A stretch of 64,000 nucleotides of DNA from Streptomyces sp. LHD-70 (GTDB lineage Bacteria; Actinomycetota; Actinomycetes; Streptomycetales; Streptomycetaceae): contig NZ_JAVIFW010000010.1 of the NCBI RefSeq assembly GCF_031157275.1, forward strand, positions 186,001-250,000, in the 5' to 3' direction. The position numbers and the translations under genes are program-made. Numbering within the stretch: position 1 is the stretch's first letter; the number at the start of each line of letters is the position of its first letter. Positions 31,912 to 42,210 of this stretch are shown piece by piece. Under the pieces are notes generated by a model. That model made no database searches, was not told where the DNA came from, and saw nothing but the letters and a program-made list of their open reading frames with translations.

Positions 31912-32868
31912 ATGAACACCTGGCGGAGCGCGTCGATCGCGGTGGCGGCCGCGGCCCTGTTGACGCTGACGACGGCGTGCGGACAGGAGCGGTCCGGCGA
32001 GGACTCGAACGGGCAGTCCGTGGGCAACGCGGCCCCGGCGAACGGGAGTTACGGCGACGGATACGGCTCGGCGGCGGGCGGCGGCGGGACGGAGGCCAAG
32101 GCGGCCGGGCAGCTCGCCGTGTGGAAGAGCAAGAAGTTCGGCGATGTCCTCACCGACAGCGCCGGGTTCACGCTCTACCGCTTCGACCAGGACACCGCGA
32201 AGCCGCCGAAGTCCAGTTGCGCGGGGGAGTGCGCCGAGACCTGGCCCGTGGTCGCCGCCGACGGCGCCAAGGCCGCACCCGGCGTCGACCCCGCCCTCAT
32301 CGGCTCGGTCGCCCGCGAGGACGGCACCGAGCAACTGACCGTCGCCGGCTGGCCGATGTACCGCTACGCCGCCGACGAGAAGCCCGGCGACGCCAAGGGG
32401 CAGGGAGTCGGCGGCACCTGGCACGCGGCGGCGCCCGACGGCAAGAAGGCGACGGCGGGTGCCGGGGGCGGTTCCGCCGACGAGGCCGGCGAGGAGGCGA
32501 CGGACCTTCCCGGGATGTCCACCCGCGAGGACCCTGAGCTCGGCGAGATCGTCGTCGACAAGAGCGGCATGACCGTCTACCGCTTCAAGAAGGACTCCGC
32601 CTGGCCCATGAAGTCCGCCTGCACCGGCGCCTGTCTGGACAACTGGCCCGTCGTGGAGCCCGTGGACAAGAACGACACGAAGGGTGTCCTGAAGAAGGGG
32701 TTCGCGGTGTTCGACCGGCCCGACGGGAAGAAGCAGCAGACCATCGACTGCTGGCCGCTCTACACCTTCTCCGGTGACAAGAAGCCGGGCGACGTCAACG
32801 GCCAGGGCGTGGGCGGCACTTGGTACGCGGTCTCGCCCGAGGGGAAGCTGGTCGGGGCGCCGAAGTAG
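31912..32868 (+). CDS. SCO0930-like lipoprotein with two secreted repeats (COG4315)
   Basis: Surface lipoprotein of 318 aa. ATG 31912 is preferred to an in-frame TTG at 31903 because GGGAG is correctly spaced for it. The lipobox ends at Cys23 (LTTAC). Two related domains follow: FGDVLTDSAGFTLYRFDQD with CAGECAETWPVV (about 70-155), and FGEIVVDKSGMTVYRFKKD with CTGACLDNWPVV (about 205-315). Each ends in a PLYTF/PMYRY element and GQGVGGTW. Many Streptomyces carry this protein near an RmdA-like gene; its function is not established. A terminator hairpin follows at once. Confidence 0.88.
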   Translation: MNTWRSASIAVAAAALLTLTTACGQERSGEDSNGQSVGNAAPANGSYGDGYGSAAGGGGTEAKAAGQLAVWKSKKFGDVLTDSAGFTLYRFDQDTAKPPKSSCAGECAETWPVVAADGAKAAPGVDPALIGSVAREDGTEQLTVAGWPMYRYAADEKPGDAKGQGVGGTWHAAAPDGKKATAGAGGGSADEAGEEATDLPGMSTREDPELGEIVVDKSGMTVYRFKKDSAWPMKSACTGACLDNWPVVEPVDKNDTKGVLKKGFAVFDRPDGKKQQTIDCWPLYTFSGDKKPGDVNGQGVGGTWYAVSPEGKLVGAPK

Positions 32869-32881
32869 CCGTCAGACCGCA

Positions 32882-32912
32882 GCCCCCGCTCCGTGTGCGA
32901 CGGAGCGGGGGC
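32882..32912 (+). terminator. terminator after the SCO0930-like gene
   Basis: GCCCCCGCTCCGT (32882-32894) and ACGGAGCGGGGGC (32900-32912) are perfect 13-nt arms around a 5-nt loop, 13 nt past the stop. Confidence 0.8.
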
Positions 32913-32929
32913 CTCGTCGTGTGCGTTGT

Positions 32930-32973
32930 GTGCATCTGCAATCGGCCAAGTGCACGTGCAGCTGCAGATGCAC
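32930..32973. promoter_or_regulatory. inverted repeat upstream of the methyltransferase-rmdA operon
   Basis: GTGCATCTGCA (32930-32940) and TGCAGATGCAC (32963-32973) are exact inverted copies 22 nt apart. Between them the shorter dyad GTGCACGTGCAGCTGCA adds further symmetry. They lie 115-158 nt before the ATG at 33088, a plausible operator position. Confidence 0.5.
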
Positions 32974-33087
32974 TCCTTGCGGGTCGTGACCGAGAACGGA
33001 TGAGCAATTTCCGGTTCTGCTCGACCCGTTGGCGAGCGATCAGTAGCCTCGGCTCGAACACTGGCTCGCCTACGCCTTGGAGACACG

Positions 33088-33897
33088 ATGGATCGACCCG
33101 CCTGGGCCCCGCCGGGCATCGACATCTCGAAGCCCAGCGTGTCCCGTATGTACGACTTCTACCTGGGCGGATCGCATAATTTCGAGGTGGACCGCGAAGC
33201 GGCCCGCAAGGCCATGGAGTTCATGCCGGGACTTCCCAAGATCATGCAGGCCAATCGGGCCTTTATGCGGCGAGCCGTACGCTTTGCGGTCGAATCGGGA
33301 ATCACGCAGTTCCTCGATATCGGCTCCGGCATTCCCACCTTCGGAAATGTCCACGAAGTGGTGCAGGCGGCAAATCCCCGGGCAAAGGTCGTGTACGTCG
33401 ATCACGACCCGGTCGCGGTCGAACACAGCAGGGTCGTCCTCGACGGCAACGAAGGGGCGGCGGCCCTCGCGGCCGACCTGCGCAACCCGCAGGAGATCCT
33501 CAACAGCCCCGAGGTGAAGGGCCTGTTGGACCTGGAGCAGCCGGTGGCGCTGCTCCTCGTCGCGATCCTGCACTTCGTCGAGGACACCGACGACCCGTAC
33601 GCCGCCGTCGCCGAACTGCGGGACGCCCTCGCGCCCGGCAGCCTCCTCGTCCTCACGCACGCCTCGTACGACGGCGTCCCCGGGCGCGAGGAGGCCGCCG
33701 GCACCGTCGGTGTCTACGAGAAGACCCGCAATCCGCTGGTCATGCGCACGCGCGACGAGATCGCGCGCTTCTTCGAGGGGTACGACATGGTCGAGCCAGG
33801 GCTCGTGCAGATGCCGCACTGGCGGCCGGAGACGCCCCCGGAGCAGGAGGACCCCTTCACGTTCTCCGGGTACGCGGGTGTGGGGCGCAGCGCGTGA
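33088..33897 (+). CDS. DUF574 SAM-dependent methyltransferase
   Basis: Rossmann-fold methyltransferase of the Streptomyces-enriched DUF574 (Methyltransf_19) family, 269 aa. Diagnostic parts are SRMYDFYLGGSHNFEVDREAA (20-40), the SAM-binding loop FLDIGSGIPTFGNVHE (about 75-90) and VVYVDHDPVAVEHSR. Substrates of this large family are unknown; members often sit beside regulators. Its stop overlaps the GTG of the rmdA-like gene (GTGA), so the two are translated together. Just upstream are a terminator and an inverted repeat. Confidence 0.9.
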   Translation: MDRPAWAPPGIDISKPSVSRMYDFYLGGSHNFEVDREAARKAMEFMPGLPKIMQANRAFMRRAVRFAVESGITQFLDIGSGIPTFGNVHEVVQAANPRAKVVYVDHDPVAVEHSRVVLDGNEGAAALAADLRNPQEILNSPEVKGLLDLEQPVALLLVAILHFVEDTDDPYAAVAELRDALAPGSLLVLTHASYDGVPGREEAAGTVGVYEKTRNPLVMRTRDEIARFFEGYDMVEPGLVQMPHWRPETPPEQEDPFTFSGYAGVGRSA

Positions 33898-36050
33898 CCG
33901 AGAAGAGCGCCGCGCCGGACGGGCCCGAGGGAAGACTGCGCCGGTTCGCCACGATCTGGAGCCGTGCGGTCTTCCCCGTCACGGCCACCTCGCTCAGCCG
34001 GGCCGAGCTGGAGCAGCAACTGGTGCCGCTGGCCCGCCGGTTGCGGGACGCGCTCGCCGCGCGGGTCTTCGACGCGGCCGAGGGCCAGGCGGTCGGCGCC
34101 GCCCTGGTCGGTACGCACTGCACGGACCCGGAGGCGCTCAGCCGCACCCTCGACGTGGTCGACGCGTACCTCGTCCTGTACTGCGGGCAGGAGGACGAGC
34201 GACGGAGCAAGGACGAGCTCAGGTCGCGCTGCTCGCGGCTGCAGCACGCCGTGGCCGCGGGCTTCGCGCAGGCCCTCAAGGAGCGCACGCTCGCCGAGCA
34301 GGAGGCGATCTCGCGCGCCGCGCTCGACGCCCGGCACGCGGTCGCCGAGGCCCTGCACGCCAGCGAGGCCCGCTTCCGCGCCGTGTTCGAGGGCGCCGCG
34401 ATCGGCATCGGCATCGCCGACCTCGACGGCACCGTCCTCCAGGTCAACGACACCCTCACCCGGATGTTCGGCGGCGGCTTCGGACAGCAGATCCGGGGCC
34501 GCAACATCAGCGACTGGACCCACCCCGACGACGCCCCGCAGGTCTGGCGGCTCTACGAGGAGCTGGTCCGCGGCGAGCGCGAGGAGTACCGGGTCGAGAA
34601 GCCGTACTACCGCCACGACGGCACCGTCCTGTGGACCAACCTCACCGTCTCCCTGCTGCGCGACGCCGAGGGCCGCCCGCAGTACCAGCTCGCGCTGATG
34701 GAGGACACCACCGAGCGGCGCCTGCTCAACCTGCGCCTCCGGTACGAGGCGACGCACGACGCGCTCACCGGGCTGCCCAACCGCACGCTGTTCTTCGAAC
34801 GCCTGGAGAAGGCGCTCGCCGCGGGCGACGGCAGGCGCTTCGGGCTCTGCTACCTCGACCTCGACGGCTTCAAGGCCATCAACGACAGCCTCGGCCACGC
34901 GGCCGGCGACCGGCTGCTCGTCGAGGTCGCCGACCGGCTGCAGTCCTGCGCGACCGCGCCCGGCGAGATGGTGGCGCGGCTCGGCGGCGACGAGTTCGTG
35001 GCGCTCACCACCGGCACGGACACCGAGCGCGAGGTGGACGAACTGGCCGGGCGCATCCTGTCGATGCTGGCCATACCGATCCGCATCGAGGGCCGCGAGA
35101 TCACCGTGCGCGGCTCCATCGGCATCGTCGAGGGCCCGGCGGGCGAGCGCAGCCCCGCCGAGGTGCTGCGCAGCGCCGACATCACGATGTACCGGGCCAA
35201 GTCCGCGGGCGGCAACCGCTTCGAGCTCGCCGACCCCGAGGTCGACGCCCGTACGATCACCCGGCACGGACTCACCACCGCCCTCCCGGCGGCCCTGGCT
35301 CGGGGCGAGTTCTTCATCGAGTACCAGCCGCTCGTCCACCTCGCGGACGGGTCGGTGAGCGGGGCCGAGGCACTGGTGCGCTGGACGCATCCGCAGCACG
35401 GGGTGCTCGGCCCGGACCGGTTCATCCCGCTCGCCGAGCACACCGGGCTGATCGTGCCGCTCGGCCGCTGGGTCCTGGAGGAGGCGGTACGCCAGGCCCG
35501 CGAATGGCAGCAGCGGCACGCGGACGCCGGTCCGCTGCGGATCAACGTCAACCTGTCCCCGGTGCAGCTGCACCACCCGCACCTGGTCGCCGACACGGTC
35601 GAGATCCTGGAGCGGGTCGGGCTCGAACCGGGAGCGCTCTGCCTGGAGGTCACCGAATCCGCGCTGATCGGCGCCGACGACGATCTCCTGAAGCCGCTGC
35701 GGCGCCTGGCCGAGATGGGGGTGGACATCGCCCTCGACGACTTCGGTACGGGCTACTCGAACCTGGCGAATCTGCGGCGGCTGCCGGTGAGTGTGCTGAA
35801 GCTGGACCGGTCGTTCACGCAGGGCATGCAGCGGTATCCGGTGGACCCGGTGGACCTGAAGATCGTCGAGGGGGTCGTCTCCCTCGCCCACAGTCTTGAC
35901 CTGTCGGTCACGGTGGAGGGGGTGGAGACGGGGGCGCAGGCGGAGCAGTTGCGGGAGCTGGGGTGCGATACGGCTCAGGGGTGGTACTACGCGCGTCCCG
36001 GGCCGCCGGACCGTCTGCATACGCTGGCGTTGGTCGACGCGACGGGCTGA
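33894..36050 (+). CDS. rmdA: PAS-GGDEF-EAL cyclic-di-GMP protein, RmdA-like
   Basis: Cytoplasmic c-di-GMP enzyme of 718 aa. An N-terminal helical region (1-150) precedes a PAS domain (about 160-285), a GGDEF cyclase domain with intact GGDEF at 364-368 and DLDGFKAIND, and an EAL phosphodiesterase domain with EALVR (492-496), NLSPVQL, ECLV-type EVTESALI and DDFGTGYSNL. Both active sites look competent. Domain order and the neighbouring SCO0930-like lipoprotein match S. coelicolor rmdA (SCO0928, from memory), a phosphodiesterase affecting aerial development. GTG 33894 overlaps the methyltransferase stop. Confidence 0.9.
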   Translation: MTEKSAAPDGPEGRLRRFATIWSRAVFPVTATSLSRAELEQQLVPLARRLRDALAARVFDAAEGQAVGAALVGTHCTDPEALSRTLDVVDAYLVLYCGQEDERRSKDELRSRCSRLQHAVAAGFAQALKERTLAEQEAISRAALDARHAVAEALHASEARFRAVFEGAAIGIGIADLDGTVLQVNDTLTRMFGGGFGQQIRGRNISDWTHPDDAPQVWRLYEELVRGEREEYRVEKPYYRHDGTVLWTNLTVSLLRDAEGRPQYQLALMEDTTERRLLNLRLRYEATHDALTGLPNRTLFFERLEKALAAGDGRRFGLCYLDLDGFKAINDSLGHAAGDRLLVEVADRLQSCATAPGEMVARLGGDEFVALTTGTDTEREVDELAGRILSMLAIPIRIEGREITVRGSIGIVEGPAGERSPAEVLRSADITMYRAKSAGGNRFELADPEVDARTITRHGLTTALPAALARGEFFIEYQPLVHLADGSVSGAEALVRWTHPQHGVLGPDRFIPLAEHTGLIVPLGRWVLEEAVRQAREWQQRHADAGPLRINVNLSPVQLHHPHLVADTVEILERVGLEPGALCLEVTESALIGADDDLLKPLRRLAEMGVDIALDDFGTGYSNLANLRRLPVSVLKLDRSFTQGMQRYPVDPVDLKIVEGVVSLAHSLDLSVTVEGVETGAQAEQLRELGCDTAQGWYYARPGPPDRLHTLALVDATG

Positions 36051-36056
36051 TCGGTC

Positions 36057-36075
36057 CAGGGGGCGCAGCCCCCTG
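36057..36075. terminator. hairpin after the rmdA-like gene
   Basis: CAGGGGGC and GCCCCCTG form an 8-bp stem with a GCA loop, 7 nt past the stop codon. Confidence 0.65.
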
Positions 36076-36128
36076 CCTCCCCTTCGCCTTCCGGCTGGGG
36101 GCGCGCAGCCGGCTGCGGGTGCGTCGTG

Positions 36129-36165
36129 GTTGCTCGCGCAGTTCCCCGCGCCCCTTACGGGGCTT
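36129..36165. repeat. Streptomyces intergenic repeat overlapping the LysR stop
   Basis: GTTGCTCGCGCAGTTCCCCG followed by CGCCCC-TTAC-GGGGC resembles a very common Streptomyces intergenic repeat that folds as a short hairpin. Here its right end supplies the last codons and TAA stop of the LysR gene. Confidence 0.6.
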
Positions 36166-37042
36166 CCATCAGCATCCGCTGCAGCTCCCGTGCCGCCCGA
36201 GGTGGAGCCACATCGCTGCGGTGGGCCAGGGCGATCGTCCTGTGGAGGCCGGGGCGGGTCAGCGGGGTGACCCGTAGACCCCGGCCCGCGCGCGTGGCGA
36301 CCATGCGGGGGACCACCGCCACCCCGAGCCCCGCCCGCACGAACCCGAGCACCGCGTCCATCTCGCCTCCCTCCACCGCGAAGTCCGGCTCGAAGCCCGC
36401 CGCACGGCACGCGGCGACCGTGAGTTCCCGCAGGTCGTAGCCGTGCCGGAACATCACGAGGCGTTCGCGCTGCAGGTCGGAGACACGCACGGAACGGCCC
36501 CGCGTACCCGGCGCGGGCGCCTCCGGTGAGGAGACCACCACCAGGTCCTCGCGCAGCAGCTCCAGAGTGGTCAGGGCGGGCGACGGGGACGGCAGGGGCA
36601 GCACCACGAGGGCCAGATCGAGCGCGCCGCGGGCGAGTTCGCGTACGAGATCGTGGGAGCCGCCCTCCTCGATGAGCAGGCGGATGCCCGGATAGCGGTC
36701 GTGGAATTCGCGCAGCACGTCCGGGAGCAGGCCCGTGCAGAGCGAGGGCGTCGCGCCGAGCCGGACCCGGCCGCGCTCCAGGCGGCCCAGCTCCTGCACC
36801 TCCTGCCGGGCCGTGTCCGCGTCGGCGAGGATCCGCCGGGCCAGGGGGAGGAGGGTCTCGCCCGCGTCCGTCAGCGCGATGTTGCCCCGCGCCCGGCTGA
36901 ACAGCTCCGCTCCCAACTCCCGTTCCAGGGCCCGGATCTGCTGGGAGAGCGAGGGCTGCGCCACGTGGACCTGCTCGGCGGCCCGGGTGAAGTGCCGGGT
37001 CTCGGCCACCGCGACGAAGTATTGGAGCTGCTGCAACTGCAT
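36155..37042 (-). CDS. LysR-family transcriptional regulator
   Basis: LTTR of 295 aa starting at ATG 37042 (MQLQQLQYFVAVAETRHFTRAA). The winged HTH covers 1-62 (AAEQVHVAQPSLSQQIRALE), then a linker helix and the periplasmic-binding-like effector domain (about 90-290). It diverges from sdhC with a 96-nt gap that contains an LTTR-type dyad, so it may control the sdhCAB operon. The effector is unknown, and its last codons lie in a dispersed repeat. Confidence 0.9.
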   Translation of the reverse strand: MQLQQLQYFVAVAETRHFTRAAEQVHVAQPSLSQQIRALERELGAELFSRARGNIALTDAGETLLPLARRILADADTARQEVQELGRLERGRVRLGATPSLCTGLLPDVLREFHDRYPGIRLLIEEGGSHDLVRELARGALDLALVVLPLPSPSPALTTLELLREDLVVVSSPEAPAPGTRGRSVRVSDLQRERLVMFRHGYDLRELTVAACRAAGFEPDFAVEGGEMDAVLGFVRAGLGVAVVPRMVATRAGRGLRVTPLTRPGLHRTIALAHRSDVAPPRAARELQRMLMEAP

Positions 37043-37063
37043 AACCCCCAGCGTACGCGGTTG

Positions 37064-37078
37064 ATAGGCATCGGCTAT
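37064..37078. promoter_or_regulatory. candidate LysR-type box between lysR and sdhC
   Basis: ATAG-N7-CTAT has the 15-nt dyad geometry of LysR-type binding boxes. It lies 22 nt from the lysR start and 60 nt from the sdhC start, in an AT-richer stretch. Confidence 0.45.
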
Positions 37079-37138
37079 GAGAATGAGGGGGACCATGTCT
37101 TGGACCTCTGGGACCTTCGGCCCTTAGCGTCTTGACTC

Positions 37139-37843
37139 ATGGCTCTGGCAACGCGGACGGACCGACGGCCGTCGAAGACACCCACCTTCTGGGACTCGAC
37201 CGTCGGCAAGAAGACGGTGATGGCCGTGAGCGGCCTCGTCATGCTCCTGTACCTGGTCGTCCACATGCTGGGCAACCTCAAGATCTTCTTCGGGACCGAC
37301 GAGTTCAACGGCTACGCGCACTGGCTGCGCACCGTCGGCGAGCCCTTCATGCACTACGAGTGGACGCTCTGGCTGGTCCGCATCGTCCTCGTCCTGGCCG
37401 TCGTGGCCCACGCCGTCTCCGCGTACCAGCTGAGCCGTCGGGACATCAAGGCGCGGCCGACCAAGTACGTGCACAAGAGGAAGCGCGCGAGCTACGCGAC
37501 GCGCACGATGCGCTGGGGCGGCATCATCCTCGGCCTGTTCATCGTCTGGCACCTGCTCGACCTGACCACCCTCACCGTCAACGAGCACGCGGTGCACGGC
37601 GAGGCCTACCAGAACGTCGTCGCGACCTTCTCCACCTGGTACGGCAACGTCATCTACCTCGTCGCCATGGTCGCCCTCGGCTTCCACGTCCGGCACGGCT
37701 TCTGGAGCGCGGCCCAGACCCTCGGCGTCGGCAGTGCCGCCCGGGACCGTGCCCTGAAGACCGCCGCCAACGGGCTCGCACTGCTCCTGACCGTGGGCTT
37801 CGTCTCCGTACCCGTCGCCGTCATGACCGGAGTGGTGAGCTGA
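37139..37843 (+). CDS. sdhC: succinate dehydrogenase / fumarate reductase cytochrome b subunit
   Basis: Membrane anchor and heme b subunit, 234 aa, of a type B succinate:quinone oxidoreductase. Five hydrophobic segments are seen, with candidate heme ligands such as His42 (YLVVHMLGN) and histidines in VVAHAVS, IVWHLLD and GFHVRHGF. It directly precedes sdhA with no gap (TGA then ATG). The sdhCAB order with a large single anchor subunit resembles Bacillus-type enzymes. Streptomyces usually also carry another sdhCDAB set, so this is probably the second enzyme. Confidence 0.92.
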   Translation: MALATRTDRRPSKTPTFWDSTVGKKTVMAVSGLVMLLYLVVHMLGNLKIFFGTDEFNGYAHWLRTVGEPFMHYEWTLWLVRIVLVLAVVAHAVSAYQLSRRDIKARPTKYVHKRKRASYATRTMRWGGIILGLFIVWHLLDLTTLTVNEHAVHGEAYQNVVATFSTWYGNVIYLVAMVALGFHVRHGFWSAAQTLGVGSAARDRALKTAANGLALLLTVGFVSVPVAVMTGVVS

Positions 37844-39882
<2,039 letters not shown>

Positions 39883-39883
<1 letters not shown>

Positions 39884-40632
39884 TGAAGCTGACCCTGCGC
39901 GTCTGGCGGCAGCGCAATGCCGACGCCGACGGCGCCATGTCCACGTACGAGGTCGATGGCATCTCGTCCGACATGTCCTTCTTGGAGATGCTGGACACGT
40001 TGAACGAGGAATTGATCCTCAAGGGCGAGGACCCGGTCGCCTTCGACCACGACTGCCGCGAAGGCATCTGCGGCGCCTGCTCGTTGGTGATCAACGGCGA
40101 CGCCCATGGCCCCGAGCGCACCACCACCTGCCAGCTTCACATGCGCTCGTTCCGGGACGGCGACACGATCGACATCGAGCCGTGGCGCGCCTCCGCGTTC
40201 CCGGTCGTCAAGGACCTGGTCGTGGACCGCGCCGCCTTCGACCGCATCATCCAGGCGGGCGGCTACGTCTCGGCACCGACGGGCTCGGCCCCCGAGGCCC
40301 ACGCCACCCCCGTCCCGAAGCCGGACGCCGACTACGCCTTCGAGCACGCCGAGTGCATCGGCTGCGGCGCCTGCGTCGCGGCCTGCCCGAACGGCTCGGC
40401 GATGCTGTTCACCTCGGCCAAGGTGAACCATCTGAACGTCCTTCCCCAGGGCGCCCCCGAGCGCGAGACCCGCGTGCTCGACATGGTCGGCCAGATGGAC
40501 GCGGAGGGCTTCGGCGGCTGCACCCTCACCGGCGAGTGCGCCACGGCGTGCCCGAAGGGGATCCCGCTGCCGTCGATCGCGGCGATGAACAAGGAGTGGC
40601 TGCGGGCCAACCGAAAGGTCTCGCGGGGCTGA
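39883..40632 (+). CDS. sdhB: succinate dehydrogenase iron-sulfur subunit
   Basis: Electron-transfer subunit of 249 aa. The [2Fe-2S] ligands are Cys58, Cys63, Cys66 and Cys83. The ferredoxin-like half has Cys158/161/164 plus Cys223 for [4Fe-4S], and Cys168, Cys213 and Cys219 for [3Fe-4S], the standard arrangement. The ATG shares one base with the sdhA stop. The operon ends at a wobble-paired 14-bp hairpin at 40683-40720. Confidence 0.94.
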
Positions 40633-40682
40633 GACACCACCGCCCACCCGGCTGAGCGGCCACGGCAGGTGCCGTGAACGAG

Positions 40683-40720
40683 GAGAGCGGTGACGGCAGT
40701 TGGGGGCCGTCATCGCTCTC
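40683..40720 (+). terminator. terminator of sdhCAB
   Basis: GAGAGCGGTGACGG (40683-40696) pairs with CCGTCATCGCTCTC (40707-40720) with a single G-U pair and 10-nt loop, followed by TGTTAACTT. Confidence 0.75.
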
Positions 40721-40737
40721 TGTTAACTTCACCGACC

Positions 40738-41214
40738 ATGATCGCCTCACCCCCTGCGAGCCGGCGCCTCGCTCCTCTCGGCCTTGTGCCGGCCCTGCTC
40801 GCCCTCACTGGCTGCGGGCTCTTCGGACCCGCTTCGTACGAGGCGACCGACCGGTCCATCGAGGTCGACGCGGGGGAGGAGTTCGAGCTGGAGTTCCCGG
40901 CGGGGGTCTCGATGGGTCAGGGCTGGACGCTGGTCAGTCCGCGGCCCGACCGTGACGTCGTCCGCCTCGTCGGCGCGGACAAGGAGTACGGGGACAGCGG
41001 GGACAACGACGGAGGGGACGACAGCACCCAGCACTTCACGTTCCGCGGGGTGGAGCCCGGCATCGCGAAGATGAGGTTCCTGTACTGCGTCAACGCCGAC
41101 TGCGGAGGAGACGGCATAGGCGAGCCCCCGCCCTCCGGCTCCTCCCTGCCGACCGCCACCTCGACGCCCGGCAGCGATCCCGCGTACTACGTCTTCCACG
41201 TCACCGTCAGCTGA
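40738..41214 (+). CDS. small lipoprotein, possible chagasin-like (I42) fold
   Basis: Exported lipoprotein of 158 aa starting at ATG 40738; the lipobox ends LALTGC. The mature part is beta-rich: EVDAGEEFELEFPAGVSMGQGWTL, then QHFTFRGVEPGIAKMRFLYC. The G-x-F-x-L start, the GQGW loop and the late F-x-F-x-x-x-x-G pattern recall inhibitor family I42 (chagasin), but the canonical NPTTG loop is absent, so this is tentative. Two cysteines near the end (LYCVNADCGG) could form a disulfide. It is monocistronic, after the sdh terminator. Confidence 0.72.
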   Translation: MIASPPASRRLAPLGLVPALLALTGCGLFGPASYEATDRSIEVDAGEEFELEFPAGVSMGQGWTLVSPRPDRDVVRLVGADKEYGDSGDNDGGDDSTQHFTFRGVEPGIAKMRFLYCVNADCGGDGIGEPPPSGSSLPTATSTPGSDPAYYVFHVTVS

Positions 41215-41236
41215 GCGGCGCCGGCCTCGGTCCCGC

Positions 41237-42094
41237 TCAGTCCCCGGACACCGCCCGCAACCCGCCCGGCCGCAACCCCTGCAACCGATCAAGCGCCCGC
41301 CCCGTCGCCGCGTCCGCGGGCAAGTGGATCAGTACGTGTTGGCCGTCCGGCTCCGGGAGGGACAGCGTCTCGTAGGCCAGGCGGAGTTCGCCGACCTCCG
41401 GGTGGACGAAGCGGGTCACGCCCGTGGCGGAAGGGAGGTGGGGCGGGGCGGCGATGCGGTCGGCGAAGGGGGCGCCCGCGGTGATCGTCAACTCCTTGAC
41501 CAGCTCCGCGACATACGGGTCCTTGCGGCTCAAGTCGTAGTGCAGCGCGGCCACTTGCTCGTCGGCGACGTGGTCCCAGTCCGGGTAGGCCTCCCGGGCG
41601 CGCGGGTCCGTGAAGAGGTAGCGGAGGAGGCTCGGCGGGTCCTCGTCCAGGGCGCCGACCGGGCCGACCAGGCGCGCGTACGCCTCCGTGTACGCCACGG
41701 CCTCGCCGAGGAGGTTCTGCACGACGGCCGGTGTGGGTTCGAGGCGGTCGAGGAGCGCGCGCACCGTGGGCCGCACCTCGCGGGCCGGCATCGGCGCGGC
41801 CCCGCACATGTAGTGACCCTCCTCGGCCTTCAGGAGGTGCCGCAGCTGGGCGCGGGCCTCCAGCGGCAGCTGCAGGGCGTCGCAGAGCGCGGCAAGCACC
41901 TGCGCCGAGGGGTGGCGGTCGCGGCCCTGCTCCAGGCGGGCCAGGTACTCGACGCTGATCCCGGCCAGCATCGCCAGCTCCGCGCGGCGCAGGCCCGGCG
42001 TGCGGCGGCGCGGCCCGGCGGGCAGGCCCACGTCGGCGGGCGTCACGGACTCGCGGCAGCTGCGCAGATACGCGCCGAGTTTGTTGTCGCTCAC
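41237..42094 (-). CDS. XRE-type regulator with MmyB ligand-binding domain
   Basis: Transcription factor of 285 aa. The HTH at about 35-75 contains RRAELAMLAGISVEYLARLEQGRDRHPS; the C-terminal MmyB-like PAS-fold domain (about 110-265) includes PAVVQNLLGEAVAYTEAYARL, FTDPRARE and YPDWDHVADEQVAALH. MmyB regulators usually repress a divergent neighbour and may bind fatty-acid-like ligands. Here the divergent gene is yceI, 116 nt away. GTG 42094 is the start. Confidence 0.9.
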   Translation of the reverse strand: MSDNKLGAYLRSCRESVTPADVGLPAGPRRRTPGLRRAELAMLAGISVEYLARLEQGRDRHPSAQVLAALCDALQLPLEARAQLRHLLKAEEGHYMCGAAPMPAREVRPTVRALLDRLEPTPAVVQNLLGEAVAYTEAYARLVGPVGALDEDPPSLLRYLFTDPRAREAYPDWDHVADEQVAALHYDLSRKDPYVAELVKELTITAGAPFADRIAAPPHLPSATGVTRFVHPEVGELRLAYETLSLPEPDGQHVLIHLPADAATGRALDRLQGLRPGGLRAVSGD

Positions 42095-42210
42095 CCGTCG
42101 ATCGTACGGTCGCGCCGCGCGCGCAGGGTGGCCCTGTCACTACCAGCCTCCGCCCTACCCGTCTCGGCCCGGCCTTCCTCCCGCACCCAGCAGCGCCGCA
42201 GGCTGGCCGC

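Noticed and set aside
33714..36410. 898-codon open frame antisense to the rmdA-like gene
   Set aside because: GGDEF and EAL motifs are on the plus strand; the antisense product shows no domain.
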